DNA of 64,000 nucleotides from Endozoicomonas arenosclerae (GTDB taxonomy: Bacteria > Pseudomonadota > Gammaproteobacteria > Pseudomonadales > Endozoicomonadaceae): the NCBI RefSeq assembly GCF_001562015.1, contig NZ_LASA01000086.1, forward strand, positions 1 to 64,000, in the 5' to 3' direction. Below are positions 49,127-58,380 of the stretch, piece after piece (position 1 is the stretch's first letter; each line of letters opens with the position of its first letter). The translations under genes and the position numbers were made by a program. The notes under the pieces were generated by a model that was not told where the DNA came from, searched no databases, and worked only from the letters and a program-made list of their open reading frames with translations.

Positions 49127-50389
49127 TCAGCCTTCCAGGTATCTCTTTCCGAAGATCAGTCGGTCTCGGGTATCCGAGATATCCTGCCCTGATTCCATCA
49201 GCTCCTGATACCAGAGGCCATCCGATGCGTCCCCATATAACAGAGCCCCCATCAAACGACCTTCTCGAATCACCAGCTTTCGATAGATACCCGTACCTGC
49301 AGCGTCGATGACGATCTCTTCATCACCTTCTTCAGGCACAAAACGACCGCTGGAAAACAGATCAACACCGTCCACTTTCAAACTGGTGGGAATAGGGACC
49401 GGTTCGAACCTTTCACCGGAAGTGCCGAGCAATCGGTGAACCGCTACTTCTGCATGACCATAGACGGGCGCTACAAGACCAAAAAGATCTGAGTTCAACT
49501 GAACACATTCCCCAATAGCCGTAACGGACGGGTCTGAAGTCTGCATCCGGTCGTTGACCAGAATTCCCCTGTCAGATTCAAGATTCGTCTCCTGAATCAA
49601 CTCGATGTTGGGACGAACCCCCGCTGTCACCACCACCAGAGAAGCTGGCAAACACTCACCGTCCTTCAGTTGCACACCGGTCACTTTTCCGTTTTCGCCG
49701 GTATAGAAATCCAGCATGGCATTGCATCGGAACTCAATACCTCTGCTCTCCAGCTCTCCCTGCAACAACTTACCGGCTTTTTCATCCAGCTGACGGGCCA
49801 TGGGAATCGGCATGGTGTCCACAACGGTCACTTTCATGCCACGACGAGCCAGACCGCTGGCACATTCCAGCCCCAGAAGACCACCGCCAATCACCACTGC
49901 CTGAGCATCGGGATTGGATGAAGCCTCCAGCATCAGCTCTACATCTTCAAGATTCCTGAAGGCCATGACCCCTTCAAGATCCGCACCGCTGACCGGAATC
50001 CGGTTAGGCAGCGATCCGGTCGCTAACACCAGATGATCGTATTCAAAACTCTGGCCACTGTCGGTCTCAACCTTTTTCAAATCAAGATTCAGGCCACTCA
50101 CCCGGTATTCACTGCCCGACAGCAGACTGATGTTCTGCTCCTGATACCAGGATTCTGGCTGCAACTGAATACCCGGCAGATCAACACTGCCCGCCAACAG
50201 TTTGGATAATTGAATACGGTTGTAACCCGGACACGGCTCTTCCGAAAGCACCGTTACCTGAAACGGCTGACGCTTCTGCTCGATCAGCTTTTCCAGAAAG
50301 CGAACCGAGCCCATACCATTTCCGACCACCAGCAGCTTTTTTCTGGACGCCTGCCTGCTGACGGGATCGGCCTGCAATGCCGCTGTCAT
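49127..50389 (-). CDS. NAD(P)H-FAD oxidoreductase of nitrate assimilation (NasB-like)
   Basis: 420 residues. Two dinucleotide folds: LLVVGNGMGSVRFLEKL at the N-terminus and VVIGGGLLGLECASGLARRG near 170, plus the closing AIGECVQLNSDLFGLVAPVYGHAEVA. It resembles the N-terminal flavoprotein part of NirB without its Fe-S domains, and probably passes electrons from NAD(P)H to NasA. It lies one base after nirD and 60 before nasA. The Klebsiella counterpart is named NasC, so I leave the symbol blank. Confidence 0.9.
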   Translation of the reverse strand: MTAALQADPVSRQASRKKLLVVGNGMGSVRFLEKLIEQKRQPFQVTVLSEEPCPGYNRIQLSKLLAGSVDLPGIQLQPESWYQEQNISLLSGSEYRVSGLNLDLKKVETDSGQSFEYDHLVLATGSLPNRIPVSGADLEGVMAFRNLEDVELMLEASSNPDAQAVVIGGGLLGLECASGLARRGMKVTVVDTMPIPMARQLDEKAGKLLQGELESRGIEFRCNAMLDFYTGENGKVTGVQLKDGECLPASLVVVTAGVRPNIELIQETNLESDRGILVNDRMQTSDPSVTAIGECVQLNSDLFGLVAPVYGHAEVAVHRLLGTSGERFEPVPIPTSLKVDGVDLFSSGRFVPEEGDEEIVIDAAGTGIYRKLVIREGRLMGALLYGDASDGLWYQELMESGQDISDTRDRLIFGKRYLEG

Positions 50390-50390
50390 A

Positions 50391-50756
50391 TCAGGCTGCC
50401 TCTACAGTGACCGAAGCCAGTGACACCTGGACTTTCTGATCAACCACTTCAACCGGATAGGCATTCAATGCTACCGTTTCATCTTCCAGGCACTGCCCGG
50501 TACTCAATTCAAAATGCTGTTTGTAAATGGGCGATGCCACGACCAGTCGGCCTTCCAGATCACCCACCAGCCCTCTGGAAATAACATTGGCCTCACTGAA
50601 AGGATCGTGATTGTCCAATGCATAAATACGGTCGTCTACTTTGAACAGGGCAACCTGAACTCCGTCCACCAGGGCACAAACGCCCAGGTTAGGAATAAGA
50701 TCACTTTCACTGCAAACGGTGGTCCATTGAATATTAGCTATAGGCATCTGAGCCAT
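50391..50756 (-). CDS. nirD: nitrite reductase small subunit
   Basis: 121 residues, Rieske-like fold (LGVCALVDGVQVALFKVDDRIYAL) lacking the Cys/His cluster ligands, as usual for NirD. Partner of NirB in NADH-dependent reduction of nitrite to ammonium. It starts 39 bases after nirB. Confidence 0.95.
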   Translation of the reverse strand: MAQMPIANIQWTTVCSESDLIPNLGVCALVDGVQVALFKVDDRIYALDNHDPFSEANVISRGLVGDLEGRLVVASPIYKQHFELSTGQCLEDETVALNAYPVEVVDQKVQVSLASVTVEAA

Positions 50757-50795
50757 GATTAAAGTCTCCTATTCTCTTAATAAGCTATGGTTCGT

Positions 50796-53339
50796 TCACA
50801 GTTGTTTCAGGGCAATTTTTTCGTCGTTGGTGGCCGGGCGAATCTGCTCACGCTCGGTCACAAACACCACATTGCTGTCGCTTTCGTCACTGTTGATAAA
50901 GTGATTGAATCGCTTGAGCTTTTCAGGGTCTTCAATGGTGGTTTTCCATTCGCACTGATAAGTGCCTACCAGGTAGGTCATCTCATCTTCCAGCTCCTGA
51001 CAGATGCCCAGGCTGTCTTCGATAATCACTTCACGCAGGTAATCCAGCCCGCCTTCCAGATTCTCCATCCAGACAGACGTCCGCTGCAGACGATCAGCAG
51101 TACGGATGTAAAACATCATGAAACGGTCGATGTATTTCACCAGCGTTTCGTCGTCCAGCTCAGTAGCAAACAGGTCTGCATGGCGTGGTTTCATCCCGCC
51201 ATTACCACACAGATAAAGGTTCCAGCCTTTTTCTGTAGCGATGACGCCCACATCTTTACTCTGGGCTTCTGCACACTCACGGGTACAACCGGAAACAGCC
51301 ATCTTCACCTTGTGCGGTGAACGAACACCGCGATAACGATGCTCAACGGCTATGGCCATGCTGACACTGTCCAGTACCCCATAACGACACCAGGTGCTAC
51401 CGACACAGGATTTTACGGTACGAAGTGATTTACCGTAGGCATGGCCGGTTTCAAAACCTGCATCCACAAGACGCTTCCAAATCTCGGGCAACTGCTCCAC
51501 CCGGGCACCAAAGAGGTCGATACGCTGACCACCGGTAATCTTGGTATACAGGTTATAGTCCCGGCCTACCTCACCAATAGTGATTAGTTTTTCTGGAGTA
51601 ATTTCACCGCCCGGCACTCTTGGAACGATGGAATAAGTGCCATCTTTCTGCATATTGCCAAGGAAATAGTCGTTGGTGTCCTGAACCTGAGCGTGTTGAT
51701 CTTTCAGAACGTACTCGTTCCAGCAAGAAGCCAGAACGGAACCGATGGTCGGCTTACAGATATCACAGCCACGGCCTTTACCGTGTTTTTCCAACACTTC
51801 ATTAAACGACTTGAGTTCACCTACACGAACCAGGTGATATAGCTCCTGTCTGGAGTGAGGGAAGTGTTCACAGATATCTTTCTTAACTTCTACACCCAGC
51901 TCGGTCAGCTCATGATCCAGCACTTGCTTGACCAGAGCCGTACAACCGCCGCAACCGGTACCGGCGCTGGTTTCGGCTTTCAAAGCGCCCATATCCATGC
52001 AACCACCGGCCACCGCATTGACCAGATCACCCTTGCTGACGTCATAGCAGGAACAGATTTGAGCGGTTTCAGGTAATGCAGCAACACCCAGCCCGGTGGC
52101 TGAAGAACCATCGGTCTGAGGCAGAATCAGTTCGGCAGGATTTTCTGGCGGGCGCATGTCGTTCAACATCATCTGCAGGAGGCTGCCATACTCTTCAGCC
52201 TCCCCAACCAGCACGGCACCCAATACTTTTTTCTTGTTCTTGGAAACCACCAGCTTTTTGTAGACTTCTTTCTCTTCATCAATCAGCTGATAGCTCAGGC
52301 AGCCTTCAGTGTTTCCGTGAGCATCACCAATACTGGCCACATCAACACCCATCAGCTTCAGCTTGGTGCTCATATCGGCACCGGTAAACTGGTTGCCACC
52401 CTGGCCTGTTAACTGATCAACGACCACCTGCCCCATTTGATAACCCGGAGCCACCAGTCCAAAGATTTTGCCATCCCAAAGGGCACACTCACCAATGGCA
52501 TAGATGTTTTTATCGGATGTACGACAGTCGTTATCAATGACAATACCGCCACGTTCGCCCATTTCCAGGCCAGAACTCTTGGCCAGCTCATCACGGGGAC
52601 GGATACCTGCAGAAAACAGGACAATATCGGTATTGAGGACTTCACCGTCGGCAAACTGCATTTGGTGAACAGCACCTTCGCCATCAACAATCTGCTTGGT
52701 ATTTTTCGAGGTGTGAATACTGACACCAAGACCTTCAATTTTGCGTCTCAGCATGGCACCGCCACCGTCATCGACCTGAACAGCCATCAGGCGTGGGGCA
52801 AACTCTACAACATGGGTTTCCAGCCCCAGATCTTTCAGTGCCTTGGCGGCTTCCAACCCCAGCAGACCACCACCCACAACCGCACCTACTTTACTGTTGC
52901 GTGCAGCTTCTTTAATGGCTTCCAGATCTTCAATGGTGCGATAGACAAAACAGTTCTCCCGCTCATGACCCGGAACCGGTGGAACAAAAGGATAAGAGCC
53001 CGTAGCCAGTACCAGCTGGTCATAGGCCTGGATGGAACCGCTGGCGGTTTCAACTTTGCAGGACTCTCTGTCTATATTGACGATGGCTTCATCCAGAACC
53101 AGGTTGATGCCTTCCTGGTCATAAAAGCCTTCGCTGACCATGGACAGATCGTCCGCGCTGCGACCGCTGAAGAACTCACTGAGATGAACCCGGTCGTAAG
53201 CAGGGCGAACTTCCTCACCAAACACCACCACGTCGTAACGCTCAAGGCCACCGGCATCCACCAGTTTTTCCAGAAAGCGGTGACCTACCATGCCGTTTCC
53301 GACCACTACCAGTGTTTCTTTCCTGCTCATCTCGGACAT
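50796..53339 (-). CDS. nirB: nitrite reductase large subunit
   Basis: 847 residues. FAD/NAD-binding N-terminal half, a BFD-type [2Fe-2S] domain (ICSCYDVSKGDLVNAVAGG, TGCGGCTALV), and a C-terminal sulfite/nitrite-reductase domain with siroheme-[4Fe-4S] ligands in SCVGSTWCRYG and CTRECAEAQ. Reduces nitrite to ammonium in the cytoplasm. First gene of the unit; its predicted sigma54 promoter lies about 100 bases upstream. An ATG three codons in is an alternative start. Confidence 0.97.
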   Translation of the reverse strand: MSEMSRKETLVVVGNGMVGHRFLEKLVDAGGLERYDVVVFGEEVRPAYDRVHLSEFFSGRSADDLSMVSEGFYDQEGINLVLDEAIVNIDRESCKVETASGSIQAYDQLVLATGSYPFVPPVPGHERENCFVYRTIEDLEAIKEAARNSKVGAVVGGGLLGLEAAKALKDLGLETHVVEFAPRLMAVQVDDGGGAMLRRKIEGLGVSIHTSKNTKQIVDGEGAVHQMQFADGEVLNTDIVLFSAGIRPRDELAKSSGLEMGERGGIVIDNDCRTSDKNIYAIGECALWDGKIFGLVAPGYQMGQVVVDQLTGQGGNQFTGADMSTKLKLMGVDVASIGDAHGNTEGCLSYQLIDEEKEVYKKLVVSKNKKKVLGAVLVGEAEEYGSLLQMMLNDMRPPENPAELILPQTDGSSATGLGVAALPETAQICSCYDVSKGDLVNAVAGGCMDMGALKAETSAGTGCGGCTALVKQVLDHELTELGVEVKKDICEHFPHSRQELYHLVRVGELKSFNEVLEKHGKGRGCDICKPTIGSVLASCWNEYVLKDQHAQVQDTNDYFLGNMQKDGTYSIVPRVPGGEITPEKLITIGEVGRDYNLYTKITGGQRIDLFGARVEQLPEIWKRLVDAGFETGHAYGKSLRTVKSCVGSTWCRYGVLDSVSMAIAVEHRYRGVRSPHKVKMAVSGCTRECAEAQSKDVGVIATEKGWNLYLCGNGGMKPRHADLFATELDDETLVKYIDRFMMFYIRTADRLQRTSVWMENLEGGLDYLREVIIEDSLGICQELEDEMTYLVGTYQCEWKTTIEDPEKLKRFNHFINSDESDSNVVFVTEREQIRPATNDEKIALKQL

Positions 53340-53436
53340 CCCCTTCAGTGTGGAGCTTAAGCCGCTGCAACTGCTTCCTCTATACAGCGATCCTCTCCAC
53401 TCAAGATTTTTTCTTTTTTTACCTGCCGCTCCTTAT

Positions 53437-53451
53437 GCAACTGTCGTGCCC
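53437..53451 (-). promoter_or_regulatory. sigma54 (-24/-12) promoter of nirB
   Basis: On the minus strand GGGCACGACAGTTGCAT: GG and GC separated by exactly ten bases, with CACGA and TTGCA matching consensus. Leader to the nirB start is roughly 90 bases. Confidence 0.8.
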
Positions 53452-53503
53452 ACTTTCAAACCCCTATTAATTCAGGGGCTTTTATTAAGCCAATTAAGGC
53501 GAG

Positions 53504-53520
53504 CGCACAAAAATGATGCA
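53504..53520 (+). promoter_or_regulatory. NtrC-like site 1
   Basis: CGCACA-AAAAT-GATGCA, matching the TGCACC-N5-GGTGCA palindrome in 9 of 12 positions. Centre 42 bases from site 2, about four helical turns. Confidence 0.6.
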
Positions 53521-53545
53521 CAAAAGAAACAATCCATAGACGACA

Positions 53546-53562
53546 AGCACCTTTTTGGTGAG
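53546..53562 (+). promoter_or_regulatory. NtrC-like site 2
   Basis: AGCACC-TTTTT-GGTGAG, with GCACC and GGTG arms intact (10 of 12 positions of the NtrC palindrome). It lies between the two divergent sigma54 promoters. Confidence 0.7.
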
Positions 53563-53678
53563 TAATTGCATAAATCGAGACTATTTCTCAGGAAAGGTCT
53601 GGGCTACACCTCCAAAAATCAGGCTTTTCGGTATAGAAACAGAATAAATATGCAGATCAAATCAGTGCATTCGCCATG

Positions 53679-53695
53679 TTGGCCTGATGTTTGCC
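53679..53695 (+). promoter_or_regulatory. sigma54 (-24/-12) promoter of the nitrate transporter
   Basis: TTGGCCTGATGTTTGCC: GG at 53681-53682 and GC at 53693-53694 with ten bases between. Predicted start near 53706, 50 bases before the transporter ATG. Confidence 0.75.
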
Positions 53696-53756
53696 TATGG
53701 GTAGCTCGGAAGAAAAAAACAGCTCAAAGAAGAATTAGCACAAGCAAGGAGTTTGT

Positions 53757-55226
53757 ATGAGCAATCCCGATTCATTCAATTTGTTTTCCTTTACCGGGAA
53801 AACAAAAATTCTACACCTTAGCTGGATTGCCTTCTTTATCAGCTTTGTGGTCTGGTTTAACCATGCTCCCCTGGCTCTGGCCATTTCAAAATCTCTTGGA
53901 CTGACCCGTGAAGAATTAAAAACGCTGCTGATTCTTAACGTAGCGCTGACCATTCCAGCCCGTGTCATTATCGGCATGCTGACCGATGTTTATGGCCCCA
54001 GAAAAATCTATTCCGGTCTGTTGGCCGTCTGCAGTATTCCCTGCTTTATGTACGCCATGGCTGATGACTTCACCCAGGCGGCAATTGCCCGCTTTATGCT
54101 GGGTACGATTGGTGCAGGCTTTGTAGTCGGTATCCGTCTGGTATCGGAATGGTTCCCGGCTCGTCAGCTGGGTACTGCTGAAGGTATCTACGGTGGCTGG
54201 GGTAACTTTGGTTCGGCAGCTGCGGCCATGTCTCTGCCGACTATTGCCCTGCTCTTTGGCGGTGAAGACGGCTGGCGTTATGCCATCGGCATGACCGGTG
54301 TGATCTCCCTGCTGTTCAGTGTTGTCTTCTACATGAACGTCACTGACACACCTAAAGGCTCTACCTACTTCCGTCCAAAAAATGTTGGCGCTATGGAAGT
54401 GACCAGCAAAGGCGACTTTGCCCTGCTGTTGATCATGAAGATCCCGATGTATGCGGCGCTGGCTCTGCTGACCTGGAAGCTATCTCCCAATGGTGTTGCC
54501 ATGCTGAGTGGCGAAATTTCCAATGCGATCTACGTGGTACTGGCGGCTATCTACCTGTTTGATTCCTGGAAAGTGTGGCAGGTTAACAAGCACATTTTCT
54601 CTGAACCTGTACCAGCGATTCACCAGTATCAGTTCAAACAGGTAGCGGTTCTTAACGTGCTTTACTTCGCTACCTTCGGTTCTGAGCTGGCCGTAGTTTC
54701 CATGCTGCCCCTGTTCTTCGCAGATACTTTTGAACTGGACCCTGTAATGGCCGGTCTGGTGGCATCTGCTTACGCCTTCATGAACCTGATGTCCCGTCCG
54801 GGCGGTGGATTACTGAGTGACAAGTTTGGCCGTAAGATCACCCTGCTGGTACTGACTGCAGGTCTGGCGGTTGGTTACTACGTAATGAGCATCATTGATT
54901 CCAGCTGGCCTCTGATTCTGGCTGTGGTTGCAGCGATGGCATGCTCTTTCTTTGTACAGGCTGGTGAAGGTGCAGTGTTTGCTGCGGTACCACTGATCAA
55001 GCGTCGCCTGACAGGCCAGATTGCCGGTATGACTGGAGCTTACGGTAATGTAGGTGCAGTCTTCTACCTGACCGTTCTGTCCATGGTGGACTACTCCACA
55101 TTCTTCATGGTGATTGCGGGCACTGCGGTACTGGGCTTCTTCACCCTGTTCCTGATGGAAGAACCTAAAGGTCAGATTGCTGAAGTGATGCCTGATGGCA
55201 GTGTGACCATGATTGATGTGACTTAA
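53757..55226 (+). CDS. nitrate/nitrite MFS transporter (NarK/NasA family)
   Basis: 489 residues, twelve helices. Both nitrate-signature segments are present: GGWGNFGSAAAAMSLPT near 140 and GAYGNVGAVFYLT near 430, with a conserved Arg in GIRLVSEWFP. Imports nitrate for the reductases encoded divergently. The ATG is preceded by AAGGAG at five bases. Confidence 0.95.
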   Translation: MSNPDSFNLFSFTGKTKILHLSWIAFFISFVVWFNHAPLALAISKSLGLTREELKTLLILNVALTIPARVIIGMLTDVYGPRKIYSGLLAVCSIPCFMYAMADDFTQAAIARFMLGTIGAGFVVGIRLVSEWFPARQLGTAEGIYGGWGNFGSAAAAMSLPTIALLFGGEDGWRYAIGMTGVISLLFSVVFYMNVTDTPKGSTYFRPKNVGAMEVTSKGDFALLLIMKIPMYAALALLTWKLSPNGVAMLSGEISNAIYVVLAAIYLFDSWKVWQVNKHIFSEPVPAIHQYQFKQVAVLNVLYFATFGSELAVVSMLPLFFADTFELDPVMAGLVASAYAFMNLMSRPGGGLLSDKFGRKITLLVLTAGLAVGYYVMSIIDSSWPLILAVVAAMACSFFVQAGEGAVFAAVPLIKRRLTGQIAGMTGAYGNVGAVFYLTVLSMVDYSTFFMVIAGTAVLGFFTLFLMEEPKGQIAEVMPDGSVTMIDVT

Positions 55227-55240
55227 ATAAAACTTTCGAT

Positions 55241-55265
55241 TCAGTGGCTCCCTGAGAGCCACTGA
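55241..55265 (+). terminator. hairpin after the nitrate transporter
   Basis: Perfect 10-bp stem TCAGTGGCTC / GAGCCACTGA, 15 bases after the stop, without a T tract. It probably ends or stabilises the transporter transcript. Confidence 0.55.
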
Positions 55266-55345
55266 AACAAAGCAAAGTACTCAAGGCACACCACTCCAGC
55301 AACTCGCCCAATCAAGATTCATGAACTTTCTGGTGATAATAAAGT

Positions 55346-55360
55346 CAATGTATTACATTG
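55346..55360 (+). promoter_or_regulatory. operator-like palindrome of the toxin-antitoxin operon
   Basis: Perfect 7-1-7 inverted repeat CAATGTATTACATTG, 31 bases before the antitoxin start, followed by TATATATAAC that may hold the -10. Fits autoregulation by a ribbon-helix-helix antitoxin. Confidence 0.65.
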
Positions 55361-55390
55361 TATATATAACATTAATCAGAGGAATTCATT

Positions 55391-55639
55391 ATGCCCATGA
55401 TTATGAAGCCAGTTCGTTTTGAAGAAAAATCTCTGGACAGGCTGGACAAACTTGCCGCTATTGAGGACCGTGATGCGTCATATCTCATTCGCGCTGCTGT
55501 TGATGCCATGCTGGATGCCCATGAATGGCAGGTTCAGGACTCTCTGGACACCTTGCAGAAAATTGACTCAGGAGAGATGGAGCTGGTCAGCCACGAAGAT
55601 GTGAAAAAGCGTTTTCAGGCCAAGAGGACTAAGAATTGA
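55391..55639 (+). CDS. ribbon-helix-helix antitoxin (ParD/CopG type)
   Basis: 82 residues. The N-terminal strand-helix-helix MKPVRFEEKSLDRLDKLAAI...DASYLIRAAVDAML is the DNA-binding domain; the acidic C-terminal half (QDSLDTLQKIDSGEMELVSH) would bind the toxin. AGGA seven bases before the first ATG; further ATG codons at positions 4 and 5 are possible. Overlaps the toxin gene by four bases. Confidence 0.88.
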   Translation: MPMIMKPVRFEEKSLDRLDKLAAIEDRDASYLIRAAVDAMLDAHEWQVQDSLDTLQKIDSGEMELVSHEDVKKRFQAKRTKN

Positions 55640-55908
55640 TCAAGTGGTCGAAGAAAGCAGAAGCTCAGCTTGAGAAACATTATGAGCTAATGCGGTTAAG
55701 AGAATACCAAGACCCTGATGCTGTTATAGATCGTATTTTTGAAGCTATAGAACACCTGGTGTTGAATCCAAAAATGGGTAAGGAACTCGTGGGCGGTCTT
55801 TATAAGTTGACCATTAAAAACCCGCAATATGTTGTGTTCTATACGGCAGGAAAAGACATCAGAATCACCGGTATCTACCACCATAGTCAGAATCGTCCCC
55901 TTCTATAA
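55636..55908 (+). CDS. ParE/RelE-superfamily toxin
   Basis: 90 residues with the compact RelE/ParE fold: IKWSKKAEAQLEKHYELM, IFEAIEHLVLNPKMGKELVGGLYKL, and the C-terminal strand YVVFYTAGKDIRITGIYHHSQN. TTG start whose second base begins the antitoxin stop (TTGA). Sequence alone does not tell whether it targets gyrase or mRNA; pairing with an RHH antitoxin favours the ParE side. Confidence 0.88.
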   Translation: MIKWSKKAEAQLEKHYELMRLREYQDPDAVIDRIFEAIEHLVLNPKMGKELVGGLYKLTIKNPQYVVFYTAGKDIRITGIYHHSQNRPLL

Positions 55909-55988
55909 GTACGTCAGCGCCTCCTGAAAACTTGGCTACCTCCGCTATTGAGCATGTGTTATCTGCCTGTAAAAAAGAAAAAAAGACT

Positions 55989-57710
55989 ATGAAGCAGTTA
56001 AGAATCACCACAGCCGGAGCCAGCAGTGCCGGTATCAAGGAAGAAAACCAGGACGCCTGGGTAGCGGAAGTACCTGCTCAATCCAGCGTAATGACTCATA
56101 AAGGTGCAGTACTGGCCCTGGCTGATGGTGTCAGCGCCTGCACAGAAGCCCGCCGGGCCAGTCATACCAGTATTTCCAGCTTTACTTCCGACTATTACAG
56201 CACCCCTGATTCCTGGACAGCCCGACACTCTGCCGCCAAGATTCTCAGCGCCCTGAACCGCTGGCTTTACCAGCAGGGTCATACCGATCCAAGGGATCAG
56301 GGCAGCTGGTGCACCACCTTTACCGCCATGATTCTGAAGTCGGCAACCGTACATCTTGTGCATACCGGTGACTCCAGAGCCTGGCGACTGAGAAACGGTG
56401 AACTGGAATGTCTGACTCGTGATCACACCGCCATCATGGGTGGACGATATTATCTGGGTAAAGCTCTGGGAATGTCCCCGGATGTTGAAGTGGATTACCG
56501 CTCAGAAGCGCTGGATACCGGTGACATCCTGTTGCTGACAACCGATGGCATACACGACTTTCTATCCCAGGATGATCTGATCGAGAGTTTCTCCCAATCA
56601 GACTCTCTGGACGAAGTAGCCCAAAGCCTGGTTGAAAAAGCCCTGAAACAGGGCAGTAATGACAATCTGACCTGTGTCGTATGCAGAGTGGACGAAGTGC
56701 CCGCAGGCGATCAAGCAGAAAACCTGCAAAGACTAGCGGAACTCAGGCTACCACCAGACCTTTACCCCGGCCAGATACTGGACGGCTACCGTATTCTTGA
56801 AGCGCTTCATGCCAGCAAGCGCAGTCAGTTGTATCTTGCAGAAGATACACAGTCAGAAGGTGACTCCCCGAATCATGTAGTCATCAAGACACCTTCCATC
56901 AATTTTGAGGATGACCCTGATTATCTTGAAGGGTTTATGCGGGAAGAGTGGATAGGAAGAAGAGTCCAGCACCCTTCTGTGATGAAAGTGTTTGCTCCAA
57001 AACCAGGCAGACAGTTTCTGTACCACACCTGTGAATACATTCGCGGGCAAACCCTGCGCAGTTGGATGCAGGACAACCCTAAACCTTCATTGACCGAAGT
57101 CAGGGGCATCGTCCAACAGATCATTACCGCTATTCGTGGATTACACCGGCTGCAGATTCTGCATCAGGACCTGAAACCGGAAAACCTGATGTTTGACCAG
57201 GAAGGTCGCCTGAAACTGATTGATTTTGGTTCTGCCAGAGTGGCGGGGGATAGAGAAAGTCAGCAGGGTTCTCAAACGGAACTGCCTCAAGGCACCAAAA
57301 ATTACACAGCCCCCGAATACTTCCTGGATGGCAACATTGATGAGCGAGCAGACCAGTTTGCCATTGGCGTGATGGCTTATGAGTTGCTGACAGGAGAATT
57401 GCCCTACCCGGAACATTCAGGCAGCAGCATCAGGGTGCGGCATTATCAACATATGAAGTACAGACCTGCCAATCAGTCTGACTCCTCGATCCCATCTTGG
57501 ATTGACTCGGCACTGGCAAAAGCAGTGGCTGCAGACCCGGCAAAACGCTACCCGGCCCTGTCTGAATTTTTGCAGGACCTGAAGCAACCCAACAGTTCAT
57601 TCCAGAGTCGCAGTTTTCAGCCATTGATTGAAAGAAACCCTGTCCTGACCTGGCAGTTGATAGCGCTGTTACTCTTGATTATCAACCTGATCCAGTATTC
57701 AGGTATCTGA
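55989..57710 (+). CDS. PP2C phosphatase-Ser/Thr kinase fusion of the nitrate locus
   Basis: 573 residues from the ATG at 55989. Residues 1-235 are a PP2C-type phosphatase (EENQDAW, ALADGV, VHTGDSRAW, TTDGIHDFL, GSNDNLTCVV). Residues 260-530 are a Hanks-type kinase: HVVIKTPS with the ATP Lys, the catalytic loop as HQDLKPENLMF (Gln where Arg is usual), LIDFGSA, and the APEYF activation segment. A single helix (LIALLLLIINLIQY) anchors the C-terminus. A related kinase gene sits in the Pseudomonas nirB-nasA locus as far as I recall, which suggests a conserved regulatory role in nitrate assimilation. The frame extends 19 codons upstream; no strong Shine-Dalgarno. Confidence 0.88.
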   Translation: MKQLRITTAGASSAGIKEENQDAWVAEVPAQSSVMTHKGAVLALADGVSACTEARRASHTSISSFTSDYYSTPDSWTARHSAAKILSALNRWLYQQGHTDPRDQGSWCTTFTAMILKSATVHLVHTGDSRAWRLRNGELECLTRDHTAIMGGRYYLGKALGMSPDVEVDYRSEALDTGDILLLTTDGIHDFLSQDDLIESFSQSDSLDEVAQSLVEKALKQGSNDNLTCVVCRVDEVPAGDQAENLQRLAELRLPPDLYPGQILDGYRILEALHASKRSQLYLAEDTQSEGDSPNHVVIKTPSINFEDDPDYLEGFMREEWIGRRVQHPSVMKVFAPKPGRQFLYHTCEYIRGQTLRSWMQDNPKPSLTEVRGIVQQIITAIRGLHRLQILHQDLKPENLMFDQEGRLKLIDFGSARVAGDRESQQGSQTELPQGTKNYTAPEYFLDGNIDERADQFAIGVMAYELLTGELPYPEHSGSSIRVRHYQHMKYRPANQSDSSIPSWIDSALAKAVAADPAKRYPALSEFLQDLKQPNSSFQSRSFQPLIERNPVLTWQLIALLLLIINLIQYSGI

Positions 57711-58271
57711 GTCAGTCACTAAAATGACACCCAGCCAAGCATACAATGAGGTGATTCATGCACCTATGACCAGCCGCAAAGCCAGATCCAGCAGTACTTC
57801 TGGTCAATTTTTAGCAGAACACTGACAGCTACCTTTTCCGGCGAGATACAGGTACTATGTCGCTCAATAGAAATGTTTGATCCATTTCAAAAACAGGATG
57901 TTAATGAGCTCAGGGACATCAGCTCGTGGGAACTTCACTTCAGCCCAAGTCTATGGGCGGTAGCGTGTCTGGTTATATCTTAATTTGTGTTTTTTTGTAC
58001 AAAGCTACGGAAATTGGCTCGTAGAAGCATGTTCTAACTAATCGTTCTAACTTTTTGATTTTGAATCAGAACATGTTCAAAAAATAATCGGACGAATGTT
58101 GAGCGACAAATATACGAATTATGAAATGCTACTGCCTAACTAATGATCAATCTGAAGTATTTGACAGCAGAGACCTGGGAGTCATAAGGACTGCTGAAAG
58201 TTTTGTTACTCACAGATAGTTTGCTATGCGAAACTGAGTCGTATAAGTAAGCTGTTAGTTGAAGGAGATAC
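57711..58271. other. intergenic region after the kinase gene
   Basis: About 560 bases without a supported gene. It contains an inverted repeat CATGTTCT...AGAACATG with arms about 40 bases apart (58030-58075) and a small AGGTG/CACCT repeat near 57750. No recognised promoter apart from what must drive the short ORF at 58272. Confidence 0.45.
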
Positions 58272-58380
58272 ATGGATAACATTTCAGTAATAACAAACAT
58301 CGTTTTAGCATCATTGACGGCTATTTATGTATGGCTTACGCATAGGATGCTGAAAGCAGCAAAAGCAGGAAATCAATTAG

